The position numbers and the translations under genes are program-made. Under the pieces are notes generated by a model, which was not told the origin of the DNA, made no database searches, and saw only the letters and a list, made by a program, of their open reading frames with translations. Below, piece by piece: positions 9,389 to 18,911 of a DNA stretch of 64,000 bases. This stretch comes from Lachnospiraceae bacterium. Its GTDB lineage: Bacteria > Bacillota > Clostridia > Lachnospirales > Lachnospiraceae. The first letter of the stretch is position 1. Every line of letters starts with the position of its first letter. The stretch is from positions 1 to 64,000 of the forward strand of contig JAFRSD010000023.1 in assembly GCA_017427775.1 (NCBI GenBank). Reading direction: 5' to 3'.

Positions 9389-10621
9389 CTATCGGAACAG
9401 TCTCGGCTCCGTCAGTGCGACAATTCCGCTGCCGAAGGCCGCCGTGCTGTCCGTCATACATACGGGACAGACATCAACGAATTGGTAATATCTCTCCGCT
9501 CCGTTCGAAAGTCCCTTGAAGAGACCGCTCGTCCCATAAAGGCTCCCCGCATTGTTGATCCGTACATCGTATATGATGCGGCAGCGGACAACCGGAACAA
9601 GAATTACCATGTCATCAATCGCTGCTTCTTCGAAGTAAACACAGTTCGTATCCGCAACGACCAGAATCTCGGAATCAATATATTGGGATTTATACAGGTT
9701 CTTGACTCCGGAAACATAACTTCCGAAGGTCGTATGCTTTCCGCCGGTATACAGGAAAGGCTGACTTCCAAGCGATACCCCGCCGGCTGCGAAGAACATC
9801 GAGGAATACGTGTTGCCGTCCGCGTTGAACAGCTGCTTTAACATCTTCTTTGCATTGGAAACGGCCACCGACTTATCCATTTTGTAGACGGCATTGTCCC
9901 CCGGCTGTCTTCCGACCATACTCACGAATCCGTAAAACTCTCCCGTGCCCTGGAATGAAACGGCAGCATACTTGTTAGTATACTGGTCGGAATGCACATT
10001 CACGCGAAGGTCGGCAAGATCCGTGATCGGTGTCGGTGTCAGCGTGGGTGCCTTTGTGGGCTCCTTCGTTGGCTCCAGGGTAGGAGTCGGCGATTTCGTC
10101 GGTTCCTTTGTGGGCGTCGGTATCGGCGTCGGCGTCTTGGTCGGTACCGGTGTCGGCGTCTTTGTCGGAGCCTGCGTCGGCGCTTTTGTCGGAGTCTGCG
10201 TAGGTTTGTCCGGCGCCTTCGTCAGTTCTTTCGTCGGCTGTAAGGTCGGCGTGTTGGTCGGTGCATTCGTCGGCGCCTGCGTAACCGTCGGTGTCTGATC
10301 GCCTGTCGGTGTCAGTTCACCCGTAGGAGACGGTTCCCCACTCGGAGTCGGTTCTTCGGACGGAACAGGGGTGGGCGTATCACTCGGGACCGGCGTTGGA
10401 CTATCCGTCGGCGTCACCCCGTCTGTCGGAGTCGCCGTTGCCGGGTTCCCCATAGGATTCCGCTGTGCAATCTTCCCGGACTCTCCCTCAAGACTCGTTC
10501 CCTTCTTTGCCGCATCGGTCGGCTTATTATCCGACTTCAAGGAAGGAATGAACCAAAGAAATGTTGCGAGTATAAACGCAAGTACGGCAACCGACGTCAA
10601 AACGATAATCGATTTCTTCAC
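9389..10621 (-). CDS. Membrane-anchored Pro/Thr-linker protein with unknown C-terminal domain
   Basis: 410 residues. N-terminal anchor (IIVLTSVAVLAFILATFLWFIP), then about 140 residues of TPTP/KAPT repeats, then a globular domain from about residue 205 with ILVVADTNCVYFEE and a VCPVC pair near the end. The start is 4 bp after the stop of the large fusion gene, so they are coupled. The layout matches the CAP protein at 3494-4708: anchor, wall spacer, extracellular domain. The outer domain was not recognised. Confidence 0.75.
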   Translation of the reverse strand: MKKSIIVLTSVAVLAFILATFLWFIPSLKSDNKPTDAAKKGTSLEGESGKIAQRNPMGNPATATPTDGVTPTDSPTPVPSDTPTPVPSEEPTPSGEPSPTGELTPTGDQTPTVTQAPTNAPTNTPTLQPTKELTKAPDKPTQTPTKAPTQAPTKTPTPVPTKTPTPIPTPTKEPTKSPTPTLEPTKEPTKAPTLTPTPITDLADLRVNVHSDQYTNKYAAVSFQGTGEFYGFVSMVGRQPGDNAVYKMDKSVAVSNAKKMLKQLFNADGNTYSSMFFAAGGVSLGSQPFLYTGGKHTTFGSYVSGVKNLYKSQYIDSEILVVADTNCVYFEEAAIDDMVILVPVVRCRIIYDVRINNAGSLYGTSGLFKGLSNGAERYYQFVDVCPVCMTDSTAAFGSGIVALTEPRLFR

Positions 10622-10624
10622 CCG

Positions 10625-13600
10625 TCATTCCCCCTTTTTAACATCATCAACCATCAGGCACTGCCCTTTGGATAAGCTCCTTGTTAAGGTAAGCGTTCCA
10701 CTGAAACTTCCGACATAATTCTCTTCCGCTCCGACTGCCTCGTCCGTTTTGATTTCGGTAGCCACGAAATCGGACATGGTAACGATAGCATTCTCCGGGA
10801 GCGAATCTTTCGCAACAAGAACGGTAATCATCTTGCTTTCCGTTTCCGTAATCTGTTGCTTCAGCCGGTCTGTTTCGTCCTTCCCTTGACGATATACCAA
10901 ATAGAGCAGTCCGCCGAAGGCAAGTGCCAGAATTAAAACGCAAACGAAAAAGGTAACACCGCTCGCCCCGCCTTTTCTCCGTTCTTCCATTTTCAGACGG
11001 TGAAGGTCGGCACGTTCTTCCGCTTTCGCAATGGCTCGGCGCTCCTTCTCTGCCCGTCTGGCCTCACGGTCTTTCACGTCCTCTTCCTGAGAGTTCAGCT
11101 CCTTTACGCGGCGGACAAAATCTTTCTTCTGCGCTTCCAGATCGGAAAGGTCTGCTTCAATCGTCTTTCTCTCTGCATCCTGCTGACGCTTCTGCTTGTC
11201 AAGCATGCCTTGCATCAGCTTCAGGTCATTTTCTTTGCTCTCTAATTCCTCACGGCGTTCTTCTATCTGCGCCTCCGCTGCCTTAATGCGGTTGCGCTCT
11301 TCCACCATGCGGAGTTCAAATTCCTCTTCCTTCTTGCGGACTTCCCTTGCCTTTTCCGCATATACGGAAGCCGCTTCGTCCTGTTTCTTCTCGGCATCGG
11401 CGTTGGCGTTTGCGATAATCCGCTCCGCTTCCACCTCCGCCTGCGCACGCTTCTCGTTCACCTCGGAACGGAGTGCATCCAGCTCCTGCTGCTTTTCGAG
11501 AAGCTTCCGATATTCTGCGTCATTTGCCAGCTGCGTTTCCGCTTTCTTCCGCTCCGCTTCCTTCGCTGCCTCGATACGAATCCTCTCCGCATCAGCCTTT
11601 GCCTGTCGGATGAACTCTTCTCGCTGTGACTCAAACTCCCTCTTCTCCGCCCTGGCATTCTCTAACTCACGAAGAAGTTCGCTGCGGTCACCGTCGGCTT
11701 CTGATCGGAATGCGGACATGGTCTCCGACAGTTTCCGCTCGTATTCCTTCCGGCTTTCCACCGCCGCGTTCTCCGCGGCGGATAAGCTCTCCCGAAGGGA
11801 AGCGTTCTCATTCGATAACGATTCGATCTCCCCGTGCGTCGATTCGAGATTCGATTCGGCACGACCGAGAGCCTGTTCCAACGATGCGATACGGGATCTC
11901 TGTTCGTCTCGCTCTTTGGTAATATCCTCAAGCATCGTCGACGCGGCGGTGGACCCGTCACGAAGGGATGCTATCACATTTTCTTTACCCGTTACTGTTT
12001 CCTGTAAGGAAGCAATGGAAGAATCTCTTTCCGTAATGGCAGACTGCAAGGATGTAATCTGTGCCATCAGACGGTTCTGTTCTTCCGAAAGCTGTGCCAC
12101 CCGCTGTTCCGCTTCGGTCGCGGCGGTGGAAAGGGTTTCACGGTCACGTCCCGCAGCCTCAGACGAATGCATCAACGCTTCATACTGCTCGCGCAGAGAG
12201 TCATAAGTCTGACGCATCACGTCATAATCCGCGCGGGACACACACTGCTCGCTGATGTATTTGTTCTGCTGCTCAATATTAAGGTTTGCCTGATTCAGCT
12301 GTGCAATCAGGTCATTGTTCGCAACCGCAAGCTCTGATATCCGGCCCTGCATCTCCGCGCGTTCCTCTTCCGTCATGCCGTTCACGGCAGCGGGACTTTG
12401 CGGTTCCGCAGGTTGTGTGGGTTCCGTAACAACTGCTGCCGTCGAATCTACCATCTTCTCAGACGAAGCATACATCGGACTGTCCCCGATGGTAGAGCCA
12501 TTCTCACTGTTCCCGCTTCCTTTCTTATTAAAAGGAAACGGCTTTCCGGAAAGCGGCACGAAGGTTTTCGGCTTCTCAACGGCAAACTCGTCGAAAGTTA
12601 CTTCTTCTGCGGGAGCCGGCTGGTAATTAACCGTTTCCATCTGTACCGGAGCACTTGGCAGCGGGGCATCGGGAACGCGGGTATCATACAAACCAAGCGC
12701 CCGGATTACGCCGGAGAGTTCTTCCTCTCCTCCCTCATAGATGCCATACCCGTTCACATGCTCGGGATTGATATAGAACAGAAGGTTGCCATACTCCTTC
12801 CAGAGATTGTTCGGCTTTCTCGGCGGTTCCTCATTCAGAAATACGATAAGCGGCCGGATCCCGATTGCCTGCACTGCGGAAAGAAGGCGCTCCATTCTCG
12901 TGATGGCATCGTCTTTTAAGCGGTCGCTGCGTACAGCGATCACAACGTCCGTGATCATCTCGCTGACCTCGTCGCTCTGCACCAAACGGAAGAAGGACGA
13001 ACCTACATCAAGGATGGCTGGCGTATCTTCTCCGGGGAGGAGCAGGTAGCGCATCAGAAACGACGCGTCCACGCGGTCTTTGGAAATGGAAATGCCGTTG
13101 CTCTGTTCGTAATAAAAGTCAACACCACGATAGGTATTGGTGCCTTCCGGCGGGCGATTCCCCTGATACAAAAGCGCCGCATGCTGAATCGGCTTCGTAA
13201 CGACATTGGCAAGAAGCTTCTCTACATAATATCCCTGTTCGGGAGGGAGTTCCTGGAACGCAACCTTCCGTCCGCTTGCGGCAATCGCAAGCGCAAGGTT
13301 CATGGCAAGCTGGGATGCGCCTACCTGCGCACTGCAGGAGCAGACAGCAACAACCCTCCGTCTTCCGATCGGAACACGGCTTCTGGCTATCGGCGCTTCA
13401 AAGAAGAAGTTCTTTCCGCGCTTCGCTTTGCTCCTTGCATCCATGCCGGCGAGCATATCGCTTGCAGGGACACGGGTAACCGGGCGAACCTCGGAAGGCG
13501 GCGTGATACGAAGGTACTTGTACGCCTCTTCTGCCGTCCTCACATGCCAGGAAGTGGCAATCAGCTTTGATGCCGATTCCACATCGGAAAGAAAATAAAC

Positions 13601-13942
13601 ATCAAAAAAGCCCGCACGAAGGAACAGAAGCAGCTCTTCATCGCTTACTTCCTCGCGCGGACGATTGATTATGATTATGATTCGGATGTTTCCGCTCGGT
13701 GAATATCGTCGGAGCTGTTCCAAGGCATCAACCTCAAAACGTCTTCCGGCGAACACCTGAGACAGGATCAGATGGACGTCGTCGACGGACTGCTTGAGAT
13801 AATCGACCATTTCCTTTGCATCGGACACACAGGTCACCTGCACATCGTGGTCGGCCGTTCTCGCGGCAGTCACCAACATCTTTCTTAAAGAATTTGCATC
13901 CTGATAGAAAGAATCGAATGCGACTAATACTTTGCTAGCCAT
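10625..13942 (-). CDS. Receiver-like/MinD-like (TadZ/CpaE-type) - coiled coil - membrane - SAF (CpaB-type) fusion protein
   Basis: The ATG at 13942 (MASKVLVAFDSF) follows a GGAG; a TTG at 14008 is a weaker alternative. About 1105 residues. Residues 1-125 resemble a receiver domain; about 170-400 resemble a MinD/ParA-type ATPase (VVAVCSCSAQVGASQLAMNL) whose Walker A lacks the usual lysines, as in TadZ/CpaE-type proteins. Residues about 505-985 are a long charged coiled coil. One membrane segment follows (TFFVCVLILALAFGGLLYLVY) and then a SAF domain (VLVAKDSLPENAIV, ending RSLSKGQCLMVDDV) as in CpaB/RcpC of Tad pili. No other Tad genes are in the window. It may act as a polar or scaffold protein of the transfer machine; inferred. 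Confidence 0.75.
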   Translation of the reverse strand: MASKVLVAFDSFYQDANSLRKMLVTAARTADHDVQVTCVSDAKEMVDYLKQSVDDVHLILSQVFAGRRFEVDALEQLRRYSPSGNIRIIIIINRPREEVSDEELLLFLRAGFFDVYFLSDVESASKLIATSWHVRTAEEAYKYLRITPPSEVRPVTRVPASDMLAGMDARSKAKRGKNFFFEAPIARSRVPIGRRRVVAVCSCSAQVGASQLAMNLALAIAASGRKVAFQELPPEQGYYVEKLLANVVTKPIQHAALLYQGNRPPEGTNTYRGVDFYYEQSNGISISKDRVDASFLMRYLLLPGEDTPAILDVGSSFFRLVQSDEVSEMITDVVIAVRSDRLKDDAITRMERLLSAVQAIGIRPLIVFLNEEPPRKPNNLWKEYGNLLFYINPEHVNGYGIYEGGEEELSGVIRALGLYDTRVPDAPLPSAPVQMETVNYQPAPAEEVTFDEFAVEKPKTFVPLSGKPFPFNKKGSGNSENGSTIGDSPMYASSEKMVDSTAAVVTEPTQPAEPQSPAAVNGMTEEERAEMQGRISELAVANNDLIAQLNQANLNIEQQNKYISEQCVSRADYDVMRQTYDSLREQYEALMHSSEAAGRDRETLSTAATEAEQRVAQLSEEQNRLMAQITSLQSAITERDSSIASLQETVTGKENVIASLRDGSTAASTMLEDITKERDEQRSRIASLEQALGRAESNLESTHGEIESLSNENASLRESLSAAENAAVESRKEYERKLSETMSAFRSEADGDRSELLRELENARAEKREFESQREEFIRQAKADAERIRIEAAKEAERKKAETQLANDAEYRKLLEKQQELDALRSEVNEKRAQAEVEAERIIANANADAEKKQDEAASVYAEKAREVRKKEEEFELRMVEERNRIKAAEAQIEERREELESKENDLKLMQGMLDKQKRQQDAERKTIEADLSDLEAQKKDFVRRVKELNSQEEDVKDREARRAEKERRAIAKAEERADLHRLKMEERRKGGASGVTFFVCVLILALAFGGLLYLVYRQGKDETDRLKQQITETESKMITVLVAKDSLPENAIVTMSDFVATEIKTDEAVGAEENYVGSFSGTLTLTRSLSKGQCLMVDDVKKGE

Positions 13943-14185
13943 AATGAAAACTCCATTGCCATTCAGTTCGGCAAGAGTCTTCGGCTCTTCTACCGCCTCC
14001 GCTACCAAGCGTAGGATGTTGAGTTGGGAAAAACAGGGGATAGTTCCCCTTCCTAATCATTCTGCGTAGCCGTCGCAGAGTTGGCAGAAATCCGAAGCCA
14101 ATGCCCGTCGAAAGTTGCCGGATCCGTTCTTTTCACTCGCTTGCCGAAACTCCCATAACGGCAGACGAAAACGAATCTTTAAGAC

Positions 14186-14215
14186 ATCATAAATCACTTT
14201 TATATGATTTGTCAA
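14186..14215 (-). promoter_or_regulatory. Promoter TTGACA-18-TATGAT with palindrome in the spacer
   Basis: The -35 is at 14215-14210 and the -10 at 14191-14186. The spacer contains the inverted repeat AATCA...TGATT, a possible operator. It drives the large fusion gene and probably the whole 13942-to-surface-gene operon. The leader (about 235 nt) also contains a GGGG/CCCC hairpin at 14036-14049 followed by a short T run. Confidence 0.65.
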
Positions 14216-14277
14216 GGTTTGAGGCCGAAAAGTACGCAAATCAGCAGAAAATCTGCCGATTTTACCTCAAATCACTA

Positions 14278-14322
14278 CAAAAAACGAGCCTCCGGACTCA
14301 TTTTAGAGTCCCAAAGGCCCGT
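14278..14322 (-). terminator. Intrinsic terminator after the VirB6-like gene
   Basis: Minus strand stem ACGGGCCT..GGGACTC with GAGTCC..AGGCTCGT, then TTTTTT. It ends the T4SS operon and separates it from the promoter at 14186-14215. The rest of 13943-14327 shows no gene. Confidence 0.7.
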
Positions 14323-14327
14323 TCTCT

Positions 14328-16832
14328 TTACTGCTGGTTGTTATTTTGTCCGTTATTAAAGAACTTGGATACCGCTTCCGCTCTCTGTTCCTGCGACGAA
14401 GACGGCTGTCTCTGCGTCACCTGGTCCGCTGCGCGGTTATGAAACTTCCGCCCGACCGTCGTTTTCGCTCCGGTCGTTTTATCGGTCTGCTGATGTCTGT
14501 AGTTAATCACCGGCGCAGTGCCGTTGTTCTCTGCACGCATCTTCGCCTTTGCGGCGTTCAGATAAGCAAAGCCCTGCCCCTGTCCAGTGAAACGCTGCAG
14601 AACCTCACGATGCGCGCTGAGTTCCTGTGCCGACCACGGCGTAAACATAAATTGCCCGCCTTCAACGCTGGTGTGCGACATCGCAACCGTTCTTGCTTTC
14701 CGGAGTTTTTCTCGTTCCACACGAAGCGCCTCCGCGTCCGTCGCAAGCGCGGAACCGTCAGGATTTCGCAGATACGCCGCCGCCACCTGCGCCCTTCCGA
14801 CATTGCCGTACATCAGCTGAGGACTGGTCGCGTCCTGATAGGAATTGGAGAAATTCATGCTCATTCCATCAGCAGGCATCATGCCGTTTGCAACACCGGC
14901 TCCCGCAAACATGTCAAGAACCGAAATCGTGCGGTCGTTATAGGCAACCGATTCCGTTAAGTCGGAGCCGATACCGCCCGTAACCGAGAACGCCGTCTTA
15001 TCCGTATAGGTATTGGTAAGCCACTGCGCCGCTTCCCTTCCTGCAGAGAAGTTTGATTCAGGAACCGCGCTGTCAGCAATACTTTGATAGTCCACAGGCC
15101 CGGCCTGAGAAGAATCAAACGGGTACGGCTCGATAGAAGTTCCGACAGATGCAGGCTGTACGGGAGTCTGTGTAGGCTCCGGCATCCAATCCATCGGCAT
15201 CTGTGCCGCATGTACTGCAGCCCTCCCCCGAAGACCTTCCGCCATGGATGATACCCCCGCTCCGACAACCCTTCCGCCGGCATATCCGGGAACATAGCCT
15301 GCCGTTCCGCCGATGGCACGCCCCATGCTCATACCAGCAATACCTCCGACCGGTCCATACATGGCTCCGGCCATCATGCCCATGCCGCCGCCTGCCGCCG
15401 CAGCCATTTGCCCGGTGACTCTTCCTGCCGCTCGGGACAACGTATGTCTCTCGGCCTTTCTTTGACGGTAAAAGTTTGCCATCTGTTCGTGCGTAAGGTG
15501 TCCTTTGTATCCGTCCTTATCAAAGTTATTAACATTCGCATGCGCTTGGTACATGGCATTGATGAACGGCTTATCCGCATCGTCTTCCTTGCTGCTTCCA
15601 AAGGACGAACCTCCAATCGGCAAACCCATTCCGCCCGCCAAGGACTCAGAAGACGTTCCGTCTGCATCCGCGCCGCCTTCCCCGGAGGCACTGTCATTCG
15701 CATCAATCCGTCCTCCGGCACCTTCCGGCATCGCGCTTGCCGCCTTCGTGCCGGAATCCGTCCCGCCTCCATCATCAGAACCAAGTCTTCCGGCGTTGCT
15801 GTAGCCGGTTGTGTCGCCCTGCTTTGTGTCTACTCTTGCAAGATCATCATGAAGCTCGGCATTTTCCTTGTCTTCCTTATCTGCATCATGGTCTTCCTTG
15901 ATACTCTTCGCCGCACCGGCAACACCTCTTCCGGCCGCTCTTCCGGCAGCCGCCATCGCCATAGTTGCACCGGAAGCGACGATTCCCGCAACATCCGCGC
16001 CCTCAATCCCGAGCTTTGCAAAAGCAAACTTTCGAACGGGAAGTAACGCAAACATACTTATCAGAATAACCAGCGCGCCAGCGCCCTGATTTAAGAGTCC
16101 GATAGGGACAAGGAACAGAACGAAGTCCACCATGGGAATCAGCATCCAGCCGAGAAACGTCTTAAACCAAGCCTTCAGCCGTTCCGTTTCATTCACGGAC
16201 TGCAGCGCTATGATCGGAAGGACCCCGAGCATGACCGTCTGCATGATAGCTATAGTTATATAGAAGAAAGCAAAATAAATACCGACTAGGACAAAAGCAA
16301 GAAACAGAATTGCCTGATTTACCTGTTCGTCCGCCCCATCACGATATACGTCATAAAGACTGCTGCCGGAAAGTGCAACCGATGACATCACGGTTTTCAA
16401 GAAAAATTCCCGAAGCCAAAGGAAAAAGCTCAGAATTCCCGGCACCCACGCAACCACAAGGAGCGAGACAGAGACATTCGCAAGCGCCGCCTTTGCCTCG
16501 ATCCGTTTTGACGCCCCCGGGCTGATTGCAGCTCGAAGAAGCGCATACATAAACGTCAACGCAATCATGATAAGGAAGATGTTCCGCGTGGCAACAAACA
16601 GCCTCGCACCGAGCACGCCATAAACATTTCCTCTGCCAAGATTAAAAAATGCATTGGTCCGTTCATTCGACGTGTTGATCATCAGCTTATCAATCGTGAT
16701 GTCAGCTCCGTCGAGAAAATCGTACGCAAAATCGGCAATCCCATAAATCAGTTTGGCAAGAACCTCGCTGATAGATTTACCAAGGTCAAACAGAAACGGC
16801 AATGTCTTTACGCTTATATACACATACGTCAC
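14328..16832 (-). CDS. VirB6/TrbL-like polytopic T4SS channel protein
   Basis: 834 residues. The N-terminal 280 residues hold about six to seven membrane segments (for example FLIMIALTFMYALL, IYFAFFYITIAIMQTVMLGVLP, MVDFVLFLVPIGLL), typical of VirB6/TrbL channel proteins. A long Gly/Ala/Ser- and Asp-rich tail of about 550 residues follows, with a small apolar Ala/Gly patch about residues 470-560. The start overlaps the VirB4 stop by 4 bp. The order VirB4 then VirB6 fits Gram-positive conjugation loci. The length of the tail is unusual and its role is unknown. Confidence 0.75.
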   Translation of the reverse strand: MTYVYISVKTLPFLFDLGKSISEVLAKLIYGIADFAYDFLDGADITIDKLMINTSNERTNAFFNLGRGNVYGVLGARLFVATRNIFLIMIALTFMYALLRAAISPGASKRIEAKAALANVSVSLLVVAWVPGILSFFLWLREFFLKTVMSSVALSGSSLYDVYRDGADEQVNQAILFLAFVLVGIYFAFFYITIAIMQTVMLGVLPIIALQSVNETERLKAWFKTFLGWMLIPMVDFVLFLVPIGLLNQGAGALVILISMFALLPVRKFAFAKLGIEGADVAGIVASGATMAMAAAGRAAGRGVAGAAKSIKEDHDADKEDKENAELHDDLARVDTKQGDTTGYSNAGRLGSDDGGGTDSGTKAASAMPEGAGGRIDANDSASGEGGADADGTSSESLAGGMGLPIGGSSFGSSKEDDADKPFINAMYQAHANVNNFDKDGYKGHLTHEQMANFYRQRKAERHTLSRAAGRVTGQMAAAAGGGMGMMAGAMYGPVGGIAGMSMGRAIGGTAGYVPGYAGGRVVGAGVSSMAEGLRGRAAVHAAQMPMDWMPEPTQTPVQPASVGTSIEPYPFDSSQAGPVDYQSIADSAVPESNFSAGREAAQWLTNTYTDKTAFSVTGGIGSDLTESVAYNDRTISVLDMFAGAGVANGMMPADGMSMNFSNSYQDATSPQLMYGNVGRAQVAAAYLRNPDGSALATDAEALRVEREKLRKARTVAMSHTSVEGGQFMFTPWSAQELSAHREVLQRFTGQGQGFAYLNAAKAKMRAENNGTAPVINYRHQQTDKTTGAKTTVGRKFHNRAADQVTQRQPSSSQEQRAEAVSKFFNNGQNNNQQ

Positions 16833-18910
16833 CCCCTCTGTAACATCGCGCGCTCCTGCGCCTCATACTGCGCCCTCTTATCACGGTCAGATTCGGCGAA
16901 CCGCCACTCCGTCTCGGGAAGAAAGGCAACATTAACAAACAGCGGACGCTGGTTGTCAATGACACAGCACTCACCTTTGCGGACAGACTTCGGGTCATTC
17001 CCGCCGCCACCGAGAGAGGAAATCTGCGCGCACTGCGTATCCGTCAGTCCGGTCACTCGCTGGATGTAATCCAGGTCGGCCCTCTCGTGTTTGAACAGAT
17101 ACATGGCCGCCATGTTGCGGAGCATGGACTCGGAGTTCTGCAGGTCTGAAATATCCTTCACCGACTGCAGAACAAGCCAGATGCTTGTCATTCTGGTACG
17201 GACGGTCCGGATTGCATCGTCCAAGAGGACCGCCGCTCTTTTCTGACGAAGCGTTCTGTGTGCCTCGTCGACGAGAACAATCAGACGATTGGAACTTCTG
17301 TCCGTTCCGTTCTGCCGAACAATATTGTCCATGATGTACTCGAGAACAATCAGCTGCGCCGTATCTCTCTCGGCATCTGACAAAGACGAGATGTCGAAAT
17401 TCACGAACGGCGTGGCATTGTCGAAGAAGATTTCGCTTTCCCCGTCAAAATACGGACGAGGTCCGCGAACGCAACGGTAAGAGCTGTTGTTCTGATGACG
17501 GTAGTATTCCTCCTCGGAAATGCGCTCCATCGAACGGGCATCGTAACAGAGACATTCCACATAAGAACCGAGCGCGTCTTTTAAGATGTCGGTAACGCGC
17601 CGGTGAATATCGCTGTTATCCGTCGCACCCAGGCGAAGCATTTCCATATAAAAGTCCGAAAAAACAGGATTCGGTTTCCGAAGAACCTCCCCGTTCTCGT
17701 CCTCATAGTAAAGAGATTCCGGCGCTCCGTCCACAATCTCATAACGGCGGTATGTGTTCATTACCGCTTCCCGCACGATAGCTTCCGCTGCCGCAGCAAT
17801 CTCGACCTCGGGCTCACGTCCGGCAAAAGCAAGATTCAAAATGCTTTGGGTAAGGGAGTTGATCTTAGCAGAAAGGTTCAAGACCGGAACAACGTTTCCG
17901 CTCGCAGGATCAACCACTTCTTCATAATCAACCGCAAACAGATTCAGCTTATTCGAGGATCCCGGAGCAAGCACGAAGTTTACACCCTGCATTTCCTCGC
18001 AAAGAACCGAATACTCTCCCCGTCCGCCTACAGGCTTCGTGTCGATACACGCAAACCGCGTGCGGTACAACTCGCGGTAGCGGGCCGCTGAAACCTTAAC
18101 GCACACGGATTTACCGGTTCCGGTTTTCCCCGCAAACAGCATCGAAAATCCCTCGTGGGTCCCGTGAAAGCAATCATGGAAGAACGGGCCACCGGTTCCG
18201 CGAACCGTTCCGACCGGAATGCCGGATTCGTGCGAGTAGGAAAAGCTGGTATGCGGAAAGATGGTACAAAGGCTCGCATCGTCCATTTCGTGCATCGGGC
18301 AGATGTCCGATTTCAGGAGCCCGCGCTTCAGTTCAAAGATCGAATTCAGCGGGGAACAGGACTTGTACGCCTCAACCTGCGCCGCATAACAGCTGACGAC
18401 TTCCATGCTGCCACGAACTTCATTGACGAATTTCTTCGTTGCGGTATCAAGGTCCTTAAGGGTTCTCGCATAAATCAGGAACAGGAACCGCACGCCAAAA
18501 AGCTTAATCGCGCCCGTCTCAATCTTCTGCTGCCAGGCAACCGTGGACTGATAAGCCTCCTGCAGACGTCTTCTCTTATTGGTATTGTGTTCGACTCCGA
18601 TATCCGCCTCAATAGCCGTAAGTTTCCGGTCGAGCTGCCGCTGTGCTTTGTCGCTGGACAAAGGAGCGAAATAAATCTCCGCATCAACGTTCGGAAAGGT
18701 AGTCATATTCGCGAATGTCTGCGCAAATACGCTGACCTTGGGCATCTTTGCAATCGTCATGGCACGGCAATAATAATCAATACCGCCATCATTTATCGTT
18801 ATATACGACTCACTGAAATCCGCAACGCCGTTCGGGAGCAGCCCCGCGACCACGTTTTTCTGTCTTTCCTTGAGGCTCGGAACAGATTTTGCTTTAGTAT
18901 TCTTATCCAT
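16829..18910 (-). CDS. virB4: VirB4-type T4SS ATPase
   Basis: 693 residues. Walker A GKTGTGKS at 261-268, Walker B LIVLVDEAH near 540, and a RecA-like C-terminal domain with LVLQSVKDISDL as in VirB4/TraC ATPases. It energises substrate transfer and pilus or channel assembly at the inner face of the membrane. The N-terminal 240 residues are shorter than usual; a separate protein encoded just upstream (18912-19877) carries VirB4-N-terminus-like sequence. Stop and start overlap with the neighbours (2-4 bp), so translation is probably coupled. Confidence 0.9.
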   Translation of the reverse strand: MDKNTKAKSVPSLKERQKNVVAGLLPNGVADFSESYITINDGGIDYYCRAMTIAKMPKVSVFAQTFANMTTFPNVDAEIYFAPLSSDKAQRQLDRKLTAIEADIGVEHNTNKRRRLQEAYQSTVAWQQKIETGAIKLFGVRFLFLIYARTLKDLDTATKKFVNEVRGSMEVVSCYAAQVEAYKSCSPLNSIFELKRGLLKSDICPMHEMDDASLCTIFPHTSFSYSHESGIPVGTVRGTGGPFFHDCFHGTHEGFSMLFAGKTGTGKSVCVKVSAARYRELYRTRFACIDTKPVGGRGEYSVLCEEMQGVNFVLAPGSSNKLNLFAVDYEEVVDPASGNVVPVLNLSAKINSLTQSILNLAFAGREPEVEIAAAAEAIVREAVMNTYRRYEIVDGAPESLYYEDENGEVLRKPNPVFSDFYMEMLRLGATDNSDIHRRVTDILKDALGSYVECLCYDARSMERISEEEYYRHQNNSSYRCVRGPRPYFDGESEIFFDNATPFVNFDISSLSDAERDTAQLIVLEYIMDNIVRQNGTDRSSNRLIVLVDEAHRTLRQKRAAVLLDDAIRTVRTRMTSIWLVLQSVKDISDLQNSESMLRNMAAMYLFKHERADLDYIQRVTGLTDTQCAQISSLGGGGNDPKSVRKGECCVIDNQRPLFVNVAFLPETEWRFAESDRDKRAQYEAQERAMLQRG

Positions 18911-18911
18911 A

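Noticed and set aside
11196-12206. Ser/Arg-rich plus-strand ORF of 336 codons
   Set aside because: It is the reverse reading of the coiled-coil codons of the 10625-13942 gene.
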